From assembly GCA_945869695.1 (NCBI GenBank), contig CAMBPV010000004.1:1-64000 (forward strand): DNA of 64,000 bases, in the 5' to 3' direction. Below, piece after piece: positions 40,094-48,722 of this stretch. Position 1 is the first letter of the stretch; each line of letters starts with the position of its first letter. The position numbers and the translations under genes were made by a program. The DNA comes from Prosthecobacter debontii. Lineage in GTDB: Bacteria; Verrucomicrobiota; Verrucomicrobiia; Verrucomicrobiales; Verrucomicrobiaceae. The notes beneath the pieces were generated by a model. It had not been told where the DNA came from. It searched no databases and saw nothing but the letters and a program-made list of their open reading frames with translations.

Positions 40094-41485
40094 ATGACCT
40101 CATCCATCGCCAAACATCTCGTCTGCCAGCTCGCCCTTGCTACGGCCCTGCTTGCAGGAACGCCGGCTCCCAAAGCCCCACCGACTGTTGCGATCTCACC
40201 CACGATTGATCCGTGGGAGATCACCCTGAGTCCCTACGGCTGGATGGCAGGATTGGAGGGCACCACCGGTGTGCGCGGATTCACCGCAGAGACGGATGTC
40301 CCGCTCAAAGACATCCTCAGAAATCTCGACATGATCGCGATGCTCAATATCGAGGCCAGAAAAGGCCGCTGGGGTGGGTGGGTTGATGGACTCTACCTCA
40401 AGATGTCCATGGACGCTCAGACCCCCGGCCCTCTTCTCGACTCCGTCGGTTTGAGCGTCGAGCAGATCGTTGCCGAGGCTGCCCTCTTCTACCGCGTCTG
40501 GGAGAGTGATCGCGGATTCCTCGACCTCTATGCCGGTGCTCGCTACATGTCCGTCGGCGGAGAGCTCAGTCTCCATGTCAGTGACTCCGGCGTCGAGCAA
40601 CTCTCCCGCAGGTTGAGTGATGCCGTCGTGAACCGCGTGGTCGATGAAATCTCCAGCATCGCCAGCTCCAAAGCCGCCAGTGCCAAAGGCTCCCTCACAA
40701 GCCAGATCACCCATCTCGTTTCAGATCGTCTTGCCGAGGCCACCTCCCGCGCCACATCCGTCAGAAATCAAGCCACCGAGGGCAGGAGTGAGATCGCAGC
40801 CCAGGTCGCAGCCAAAGGCGCGGAGGTCCGAGACCTTGTTGGAAATCTGCAAGACATCGCCGCCTCCCACCCGAAGCTCGTCGAGGTCATCCGCAACAGT
40901 GAACGCATCCAGGCCGCCCTGCGCAACGCCGTCAGAACAGGCCTCGAGCAACGCGCTCTCGAGGCACAACTCGAGCAAAAAGTCACCGCCGCGCAGCAGG
41001 ACATCGCCACGCTTCAAAACGCTACCGCCACCGTCCGCAGTCGGATCGAACAAGCCCGCACCGCTTTGGCCGCCGCCCGCGCCGAGCTTGATGCCGCACG
41101 CTCCAGCGCCCGCAGCCGCGCCAAAAGTGCCGTCGAGAAAGCCAATAAAAAACTCGCCTCCGCCATCGAGTCCGCTTTGCACGAAGCCATCCCCGATCAA
41201 CTCTCCCAAACCGCCGGTTGGGTGGACCCCTTCGTCGGCATGCGTGCCCACTACAATCTGACCGACCGCCTCTACGCCGTCGCCAAGGCCGACGTCGGCG
41301 GCTTCGGCGTCAGCAGCGACCTCGTCTGGCAGGCCTACGGTGCCCTCGGTTACCACCTCAGCAAAAGCGGCAAGACCACCGTCGAGCTCGGCTACAAATA
41401 CATGGCCGTGGACTACGCCAAAGGCGGCTTCACCTACGACGTCGCCATGAGCGGCGTGATGTTAAACATCGGCTTCCGGTTCTAA
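40094..41485 (+). CDS. Outer-membrane beta-barrel with internal coiled-coil insertion
   Basis: Barrel segments (PWEITLSPYGWMAGLEGT..., ADVGGFGVSSDLVWQAYGALGYHL...LNIGFRF) flank ~200 aa of Ala/Glu/Arg-rich helix. Confidence 0.75.
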   Translation: MTSSIAKHLVCQLALATALLAGTPAPKAPPTVAISPTIDPWEITLSPYGWMAGLEGTTGVRGFTAETDVPLKDILRNLDMIAMLNIEARKGRWGGWVDGLYLKMSMDAQTPGPLLDSVGLSVEQIVAEAALFYRVWESDRGFLDLYAGARYMSVGGELSLHVSDSGVEQLSRRLSDAVVNRVVDEISSIASSKAASAKGSLTSQITHLVSDRLAEATSRATSVRNQATEGRSEIAAQVAAKGAEVRDLVGNLQDIAASHPKLVEVIRNSERIQAALRNAVRTGLEQRALEAQLEQKVTAAQQDIATLQNATATVRSRIEQARTALAAARAELDAARSSARSRAKSAVEKANKKLASAIESALHEAIPDQLSQTAGWVDPFVGMRAHYNLTDRLYAVAKADVGGFGVSSDLVWQAYGALGYHLSKSGKTTVELGYKYMAVDYAKGGFTYDVAMSGVMLNIGFRF

Positions 41486-41609
41486 CCCCCAGTCCCAGAT
41501 TCGTCATTCTGCCACACCATGGAGGAAAAAAGGGAGGCAGAAAGAAATCTGATCTGATCTTGAGCAACTCGGAAAGGAGCTGGCGTGAGGGGTCGTAGCC
41601 CATGACGCC

Positions 41610-43043
41610 ATGCTTACCATCAACGGCACATCTCGCTCCAACTGCTCCGGCGTCACGCGCCGTGAGCTGTTGCAGATTGGCGGAACAGGCTTGTTTGGCA
41701 TGACGTTGCCGGGTGTTCTCGCCGCGCAAGAAGCCCAGCCAGCTTTCGTGGGTGGAAGGGCTAAGTCGGTGATCTTTTTGTTCCTGTTTGGTGGGCCGAG
41801 CCAGCTCGAGACCTTTGACATGAAGCCGGACGCGAAACGCGAGGTGCGCGGTCCGTTCAAGCCCATCAAAAGCCGCACTCCGGACCTGCTCATCAGCGAG
41901 CCCCTGGGGCGTCTGGCCAAGATCTCGGACAAATACGCCGTCATCCGCTCGATGACGCACACCTACAACGATCACAGCGGCGCCGGACATTATTTGCAGA
42001 CGGGACATCGCTGGCATCTGCCAATTGGCGGCGGCTTTTCGGCCACACCGCAGGATTGGCCATCGATGGGCTCCGTGGTGGAGCATTTGAGCCAAAAAAT
42101 GCCCGGTGGCATGGAGCGTGATCTCGCGTCATACGCGGTGCTGCCAAATCGCCTCGGCAAATTGCAGGATCGCGGGCAATACATCCGCCCTGGTGAGTAT
42201 GCCGGCTGGCTCGGCCAGGCCTACAACCCGATGACCACCGTCATCGACAAGAAAGACGTGAAGGACAATCCCTACTGGCGAGCCTGTGCCGATGGCGAGC
42301 TGAGCTACGAGATCGAAGGGCTCAAGCCCGTCATTCCTGTGGGCCGAATCCAAGAGCGCGTCGGTTTGCTCGATCAGTTCGAGGCCGTGCGCACGCGGCT
42401 CGACATGGGCGATGGCGATGCGATGGACCTTCACCGGAAGCGAGCCATGGCGCTCATTTCCTCCGACAAAACCAGCAGCGCTCTCAACATCCGCGCCGAG
42501 GCCGAAACGATGCGCGACCGCTACGGTCGCCACCTTTTTGGCCAGAGCTGCCTCATGGCACGTCGGCTTGTCGAGGCAGGTACGCGTTTCGTGACCGTGC
42601 ATTACGATAGCCCGGATGGTTACGGCTGGGACTCACACCGCACGAGCGATGACGTTCGGGATCATCTGCTGCCCACGTTTGATCAAGGTTGCTCCGCACT
42701 GCTCACCGATCTGGATGAGCGTGGCCTGCTCGATGAGACCCTCGTTATCGCCATCGGCGAAATGGGCCGCACACCGGTCCCGAACGCCACCTGGGGCCGC
42801 GGCCACTGGAGCACTTGCTTCCCCGCGCTCATCGCCGGTGCGGGCGTGCGCGGCGGAATCGTCTATGGCAGCTCCGACAAAGAAGCCGCCTATCCCGATG
42901 ACAAGCCCGTCTCACCCGAAGACCTCGCCAAGACAATCTACTGGTCCCTCGGAATCGACCCCGATCTCATGCTCATGAATCGCGAAAACCGCCCGATCCC
43001 GATGGTGGACGGCGGCAAGCCGGTGATGGAGTTGTTTGGGTGA
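41610..43043 (+). CDS. DUF1501 domain-containing protein
   Basis: Tat-like TRRELLQIGGTGLFG; FLFLFGGPSQLETFDMKPDA; MTHTYNDHSGAGHYLQTGH; IGEMGRTP; GRGHWSTCFPALIAGAGVRGG. Confidence 0.92.
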   Translation: MLTINGTSRSNCSGVTRRELLQIGGTGLFGMTLPGVLAAQEAQPAFVGGRAKSVIFLFLFGGPSQLETFDMKPDAKREVRGPFKPIKSRTPDLLISEPLGRLAKISDKYAVIRSMTHTYNDHSGAGHYLQTGHRWHLPIGGGFSATPQDWPSMGSVVEHLSQKMPGGMERDLASYAVLPNRLGKLQDRGQYIRPGEYAGWLGQAYNPMTTVIDKKDVKDNPYWRACADGELSYEIEGLKPVIPVGRIQERVGLLDQFEAVRTRLDMGDGDAMDLHRKRAMALISSDKTSSALNIRAEAETMRDRYGRHLFGQSCLMARRLVEAGTRFVTVHYDSPDGYGWDSHRTSDDVRDHLLPTFDQGCSALLTDLDERGLLDETLVIAIGEMGRTPVPNATWGRGHWSTCFPALIAGAGVRGGIVYGSSDKEAAYPDDKPVSPEDLAKTIYWSLGIDPDLMLMNRENRPIPMVDGGKPVMELFG

Positions 43044-43225
43044 AGCGAAATGAGTGAGTCAAATGGCGACTGAAGCCGCAAGTCTCCAAGCCAGATTTAT
43101 TGCCAAAACTGGATCTGCCAGCCACTAAAACGATTTTCCGGATGATGGAATCGATTACCATCTTTCGTTTGGCGTTTCCTGTTCCGCTATGAGATTGGTC
43201 ATCTTATCCTTCTTCCTTTGTCACT

Positions 43226-44899
43226 TTGGCTGCCCCCAATCCGCTCGCCTCCTACGCTTACACCCTCGACCATAAAGTCTCCTCCATCGCCTTCTCCAAC
43301 GGTACGAAGACTGTAAAAACCTATGACAGCGTCGGCAGATTGGATAAAGTCCTGCACATGAGCCGTGGCGGCACCGCACTTTGGAGTGAAACCTCACGCT
43401 ACGATCAGCGTGACCGCCGCACCGCCCGCATCCACCATGATGGCAAGGCTGACCTTTTCTCGTACGATCCCGCAGGTCAGGTGACGGCGGCGGCCTACGG
43501 TCAATCGGCGCTCATCCTTCCTCAGGACCCCAAAGCAGACACCGTTCAGCACCAGGCGGTCACTCGATGGGACCAGACCTTCGCTTATGATCCAGCAGGC
43601 AATCGCTCCCAGTTCACCGAAGCTCCAGTGGGCAGTGCGGAGCCCGATGCCATCCGCCAATGGAACTATCAAGCCAACGCGGCCAATCAATACACCGCCG
43701 TCAAGGAGACCACCTCCACCGAGCCCTCCACCACACAACCCCGGTACGACCCCAATGGAAACCTCCTCACCGACGACCGCAACACTTACACTTGGGACGC
43801 AGACATCCACCTTCTGAGCGTCACCACCAAACCAAGCGAAGTTCGAGCACCCGGGTCTGGACAACTCGAAACTTTAAACCAGAAACCTATAACTTCCGAA
43901 TTCCGCTACGACCCACTCCACCGCCGAGTCGCTCGGCTAGAACCAGACGGCACCCTCACCCACTTCATCCATGACGGCTGGAACGTGATCGCCGAATATG
44001 CGACTCCGCCAAATCGTGAATCACAAATCGTAAATCATAAATTGCCATCGGCTCGCCACACCTGGGGCCACGACATCAGCGGAAAACCTCAAGGAGTCGG
44101 GGGAATCGGCGGCCTTCTCGCCTCAACGCATCCCCAACAGTCGTCAACCACTGCCAACAACAGCCAACCATCGCAAACCTTCTTCTTGAACTATGACAGC
44201 AACGGCAACGTCATCCTGCTCACTGACTCCAAAGGCGAGGAGTCCGGCCGCTACGCATATGATGCTTTCGGAAAAACTCTCCTCGCCTCTGGTGCGATGG
44301 CGCAGCAAAACAGGTATCGCTTCAGCGCCAAGCCCGTGGAGATTGCGAGTGGCCTGAGTTTTTACGGGTATCGATATTACTCGCCAAAATTGGGGCGGTG
44401 GATAAGCAAGGACCCCATCCAAGAGAGAGGAGGTCCGAATGTCTACGCGTTCGTCACGAATGCACCGTTAAAACACACTGATAAGTTGGGCCTAATTCTT
44501 ACTGCCGCAGAAGCAGCAGCTTTAGCTGAAGCCGAAGCGGCAGCAGCAGCTTCCTCAAGTGGAGCACTAAGTCGTTGCGGATGTTACGCTGCTGCAGCTG
44601 TGGTGGGTTGGGAACTTGGAGAACTTGTAAATGAATACACTGAGATTGATGAGATAATAGGCGAGGTTATTTTAGACTTCATCGACGATCTAAACCTTGG
44701 TGGAAGAAGGTGGATGTGTGCGGGGTCGTGCAATGTTCAAAAAATCAAAAAGGATGCTTGTTGTCCAGATAGGGTTTCGGGCGTTGGGTACGGTTCCAAT
44801 GAAGAAGAAGCGTCAAAAAACATGCAAAGAGACGCAAATAGTAAAGTTCCTCAAGGGTGTTACAAGCGCCACTGCTACCCTATATGTGCGAGATTGTAA
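43226..44899 (+). CDS. Rhs repeat protein, C-terminal portion with variable Cys-rich tip
   Basis: YD-repeats; Rhs core end GLSFYGYRYYSPKLGRWISKDPIQERGGPNVYAFVTNAPLKHTDKLG followed by an unrelated ~145-aa tip. Confidence 0.88.
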   Translation: MAAPNPLASYAYTLDHKVSSIAFSNGTKTVKTYDSVGRLDKVLHMSRGGTALWSETSRYDQRDRRTARIHHDGKADLFSYDPAGQVTAAAYGQSALILPQDPKADTVQHQAVTRWDQTFAYDPAGNRSQFTEAPVGSAEPDAIRQWNYQANAANQYTAVKETTSTEPSTTQPRYDPNGNLLTDDRNTYTWDADIHLLSVTTKPSEVRAPGSGQLETLNQKPITSEFRYDPLHRRVARLEPDGTLTHFIHDGWNVIAEYATPPNRESQIVNHKLPSARHTWGHDISGKPQGVGGIGGLLASTHPQQSSTTANNSQPSQTFFLNYDSNGNVILLTDSKGEESGRYAYDAFGKTLLASGAMAQQNRYRFSAKPVEIASGLSFYGYRYYSPKLGRWISKDPIQERGGPNVYAFVTNAPLKHTDKLGLILTAAEAAALAEAEAAAAASSSGALSRCGCYAAAAVVGWELGELVNEYTEIDEIIGEVILDFIDDLNLGGRRWMCAGSCNVQKIKKDACCPDRVSGVGYGSNEEEASKNMQRDANSKVPQGCYKRHCYPICARL

Positions 44900-44915
44900 T
44901 TGATTAATCATTCAG

Positions 44916-45248
44916 ATGAAAACATTAGTCAACATCAGTGAAGTGTTTGTGATTTGTCGAATTGGCGTTCCAGACCCGAGTGAAGTCACGTTTCGTATCA
45001 AAGTGCTGAAGTGCGCGAAGTCTGGAACTCTCCGGGCTCACGTTTATCGGCTTGAGAGATGCACTTTTCTGGTGGATTCGGGAAGTGGAAACCAATTTGA
45101 CAAGGAGCAAGCAACTCATCAGATCTGGGTGTTAGACGATTTTGCGTGGGATCCTTGGCGATCCCATGAGACACAAGAAACTGAAGACTTTATTCAATTG
45201 ATCCTTCGCCGACTCGCATCGTTTGAAGAAGATGGGAATTGGGAATGA
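44916..45248 (+). CDS. Candidate Rhs immunity protein
   Basis: 110 aa ORF starting 17 bp after the rhs stop, same strand, with lower-GC composition like the tip; position-based. Confidence 0.5.
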   Translation: MKTLVNISEVFVICRIGVPDPSEVTFRIKVLKCAKSGTLRAHVYRLERCTFLVDSGSGNQFDKEQATHQIWVLDDFAWDPWRSHETQETEDFIQLILRRLASFEEDGNWE

Positions 45249-45388
45249 TTGTCAGGAAAAATGGCACACTTGAAGGGAATTGGGGTCAGGATGCTGGCGT
45301 TTGATTGGGTCTAACGATTGATTGTCTGATCACTATCCAATGACGGCACCTCTTTCTTTGATAAACCCACCCACCTCACCCTGAAACC

Positions 45389-45997
45389 ATGGCTGCCTCT
45401 CCATTCCTAAAAGGCATTGCAGTGCTTTTCGTGGGTCTATCGGGACAGCGGGAGGTCGTGCTGATTTGCCTTTGCCTTCTGGTGGGGCTGGTGGATGCTG
45501 CTCAGTCGGTCATCCCTGAGGAACACCCACGCAGGACCTACTGGCTGACTCAATTGACCGGTCTTTTGAAACAGTTTTTCAGCCTGCGCGTCTGGCCCTT
45601 TTATGCGCTGCTGCTGGCGGTGGTGCTGCTGATGGCTGACCAACGACCCGCATCGGGTCCGACCAACCCGGTCAAGGGCGGGCTCGGGGCCAATCGTGGG
45701 TGGGGTGATGGAGCCAGCGCCGTGAGCCATGGCCAAGGCGCAACCAGCGGCCTCTGCGCCTGCGGCAAGCCCCTCGGTCACGAGAAGAGCGGCAGTGCCA
45801 ACAACGCCAACAGCGCCACACCGCCTCCCTCAGCAGCAGAGATCAGCACCCGACTGGAGAAACTCAAACAGCGCGGCATGACACCACCCGTGAATGTCAA
45901 TCAGCTCCCCGGTCTCGGCCCCAATTCCAAACCCCTTCCCCCCGGCCTGAAACCCAACCCTGATACCAAGCTACCCGAGGGCGTGATCCCGAAATAA
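45389..45997 (+). CDS. Hypothetical membrane protein with Pro-rich C-terminus and CACGKPLGHE motif
   Basis: Two hydrophobic segments; GLCACGKPLGHEKSG; Pro-rich tail. Confidence 0.5.
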   Translation: MAASPFLKGIAVLFVGLSGQREVVLICLCLLVGLVDAAQSVIPEEHPRRTYWLTQLTGLLKQFFSLRVWPFYALLLAVVLLMADQRPASGPTNPVKGGLGANRGWGDGASAVSHGQGATSGLCACGKPLGHEKSGSANNANSATPPPSAAEISTRLEKLKQRGMTPPVNVNQLPGLGPNSKPLPPGLKPNPDTKLPEGVIPK

Positions 45998-46080
45998 AGA
46001 AAAGACGCCAGAAGTTGAGCGTTGAGGCCTAAGCTAAGACTGCAGGCTGAACCTAGCAGGGGTGCCTCGACCGTCTGCTT

Positions 46081-47066
46081 TCACTTGCCGTTCAACCACT
46101 CAAGACACTCCTCTGGGGAATGCATGAACAAGATCGCCTCGCCGAATGAGAGAAGTTGCTCCTCATCCAGTCTCTCCAAAACCGGCTGAACCAAATCAGC
46201 AATCGTGGGAAACTTCCGTTTCACTTGTCGGGATAAGGTTCCGGCTGTCCCCTCCTGTCGGCCTTCCTGTCGGCCTTCCTGTCGGCCTTCCTGTCGGCCT
46301 TCCTGTCGGATTTGATTGGCGAGTGTCATGGCAGAGGTTTTAGTTTGAGGATCGCTTAGCTCTTGGAGCTTACTTCTGAAGGCATCTTTGTCAATGTCAG
46401 CGGCCAGGATGTAGCGGAGCAACGCCTCGAGCAACTCCTGGGAAATCTGTTTGATCAGGGTCTCGTCCCACACACTGTCATTGAGGAGTTGGGCGAGACG
46501 CTCTGCCTTCATCACCCGCAGGATCAGGATACCGGCGGGTGTGCCGGGCAGGGAGTCAAAGGAGTGCTCCGCGAGCTGAAAGAGATCGAACTGAAAGTCG
46601 GGGAGATAGGGCCGAAGGAGTGCTTCCATGCCTTCGGGAATGTCCAGTAAGCTGGAGAACTGCGGCTCCACTTTCCAGGTCTTGGAGTTCTGAGCTAGCA
46701 CCACGGGGAGTATGATCGGCAGCGGTTGGCTCGGATGATCGCGAACGAAGGTCCACCAGATATATTCATCATGTAGCGCAGCAGGCGCAGGGCCATCAGT
46801 GGGTCTTCTTGCCTTTGATGTTCAAAGAGCACGTAAAGCAGACACCGTCTGCCTGCGAAAGTGGCAGAGAACAACAGGTCCGATTGAGTCTTGCGTAACT
46901 CAGGGTCCACGAAGGAGCCGCTCTCGGATTTCAGCGTGGACCAATCAATCTGGGAAACGAGCTCAGCCGGAAGCTGGGCGCGGAGCAGGCCAGCGGCATT
47001 GATGGGATCTCCGAATCCAATGGCAAAAAGTTTGTCGTGAGGCTGGTGAATATCGTCCTCTGGCAT
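46081..47066 (-). pseudogene. Rpn family recombination-promoting nuclease/putative transposase, frameshifted
   Basis: N-terminal MPEDDIHQPHDKLFAIGFGD...LLYVLFEHQRQEDPLMALRLLRYMMNI (ORF to 46695) and C-terminal VVLAQNSKTWKVEPQF... (46081..46704) in different frames. Confidence 0.75.
46251..46309 (-). repeat. 12-bp tandem repeat encoding RQEG
   Basis: (ccttcctgtcgg)x4 plus one imperfect unit, encoding GRQEGRQEGRQEGRQEG. Confidence 0.9.
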
Positions 47067-47122
47067 ACTGGCGATGAAACCCAGACGCTGAGCAAAGGAA
47101 AGAGGAAAAGAGCTAAACAGAA

Positions 47123-48580
47123 GAGCCTCTTGCAAAACCCTGAAATTGCCAAGAAAAGCGCTGAGTTGTTGACATGAGAAAAGCAGCCTCATGCGCTAAG
47201 TTGAAGTGCGACCCACAACACTAGCGATGAAGCTGCTCTCTCACATTTATCTTGGCATTCAACGTTCACTTCTGCCAGCACTCAATGAGGAAATGGGAGA
47301 GCTTTCCGCTAAAGAGAAGCGATTTGTCGCCATCTGTGAGGTCATCCGCCTGGAAGCCTTCATGGAACCCTGCTCTTGGCGCGGCAATGGCCGCAAGCCA
47401 AAGCCGCGCCTGCATCTTGCACGGGCCTTTGTCGCTAAAGCCTTGTGGAACCTGCCGAGCACTCGCGCCATCATCGACCGCCTGAAATCGGACACCCACT
47501 TGCGGCGGCTCTGCGGTTGGGAAAACGGCCCCAATGAAGTGCCTGATGAAGCCACCTTCTCACGAGCCTTCGCCCACTTCGCCCAGCTCGGCCTGGGCAG
47601 CGCCGTGCATGAAAAACTCATCAGCGAGCATCTCGGTGAACAGACCATCTGGCACAGCTCTACCGATGCGACAGCTATCCAGGCACGCGAAAAGCCTCAA
47701 GCTCAAAAGGCTCAGCCCGAGGCCACCCCACCCGCCACCAGCTCCGGCATCAAAATCCCCGCGCCCAAGCAGCAATGCAAGCGGGGACGCCCACGCAAAG
47801 GCGAAGAGCCACCACCGCCAGAGCCCACGCGCCTAGAGCGTCACCTCAGCGGCAGCTTGGCAGACAACCTCCTGGACATGCCGCCCGTGCATTGCACCCA
47901 CGGCTGCAAAAAGAACGCCAAAGGTCACACCGAGCACTGGATCGGGTATAAACTGCATCTGAGCACAGGCGATGGCGACGTGCCGCTGTGTGCCTATTTG
48001 AGTAGCGCCAGCCTGCATGACAGCCAGCCCGCCATCATCCTCCAGCAGAGCGTCGCGCAGCGTACGCGAGCCGTTTTATACGATCTGAAGGACGCCGCGT
48101 ATGACGCCGCAGCGATCAAAGCCCACAGCCAAGCCCAAGGCAGCGTGCCCATCATCGACGCGAACAAACGCCGAGGCGCCGAGCCGCCGCCCATGGAGCC
48201 AGACCGCGCCCGCCATTACAAAGCACGCAGCAGCGCCGAGCGAGTGAACTCCAACCTCAAGGACAATCACGGCGGGAGGACAGTGCGAGTGCGAGGGGCC
48301 AGCAAAGTGATGACCCATCTGATGTTTGGAGTCATCGTCATGAGTGCCGAGGCGCTTATACGAGTGCTGTGAGCGAGAAATCCAGTGCAGAGGCTGCCCA
48401 AAGAGACCATGGCGAGGAGAGTCCACGCCCACGCAACGGCCAAAAGCGTGAAAAACACACTGACCGAAGCTCGCAGAGAGCATTCATCACCCAAAAGACA
48501 TCTTCGCTGCCGAAACTTTGATAAATCCCTGAAAAATCAGTCGCCAAAACTAGACTCATCCAGGGTTTTGCAAGAGGCTC
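47123..48580 (+). mobile_element. Complete insertion sequence, 1458 bp
   Basis: Perfect 20-bp IRs GAGCCTCTTGCAAAACCCTG (47123-47142) and its complement (48561-48580); AGAA flanking both sides (47119-47122, 48581-48584) as 4-bp TSD; transposase inside. Confidence 0.9.
47206..48372 (+). CDS. IS transposase (DUF772/DDE type)
   Basis: ALWNLPSTRAIIDRLKSDTHLRRLCGW, HSSTDATAIQARE, HWIGYKLHLSTGDGDVPLCAYLSSASLHDS, SSAERVNSNLKDNHGG. Confidence 0.88.
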   Translation: MRPTTLAMKLLSHIYLGIQRSLLPALNEEMGELSAKEKRFVAICEVIRLEAFMEPCSWRGNGRKPKPRLHLARAFVAKALWNLPSTRAIIDRLKSDTHLRRLCGWENGPNEVPDEATFSRAFAHFAQLGLGSAVHEKLISEHLGEQTIWHSSTDATAIQAREKPQAQKAQPEATPPATSSGIKIPAPKQQCKRGRPRKGEEPPPPEPTRLERHLSGSLADNLLDMPPVHCTHGCKKNAKGHTEHWIGYKLHLSTGDGDVPLCAYLSSASLHDSQPAIILQQSVAQRTRAVLYDLKDAAYDAAAIKAHSQAQGSVPIIDANKRRGAEPPPMEPDRARHYKARSSAERVNSNLKDNHGGRTVRVRGASKVMTHLMFGVIVMSAEALIRVL

Positions 48581-48722
48581 AGAAGTGATAAAATGGGATG
48601 CACGCATGGGTTCTGAGCTCACCTCGAAGGGGCGTTCGCCAGAACGAAGAGATCGGGTGTTTTGCAGAGGGTGCATCGCCAGAATGTAGATAGGCCATGC
48701 TAATTGGCGTTGTATTGATCCC

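Noticed and set aside
45276-45310. ggggtcagg motif, also near 1352, reminiscent of repeats near Y1 transposases
   Set aside because: Only a 9-bp match between the two sites, with no palindrome or adjacent transposase.
46251-46309. Possible CRISPR-like array
   Set aside because: Contiguous 12-bp units with no spacers, in frame in a coding sequence. No CRISPR array was seen anywhere in the window.
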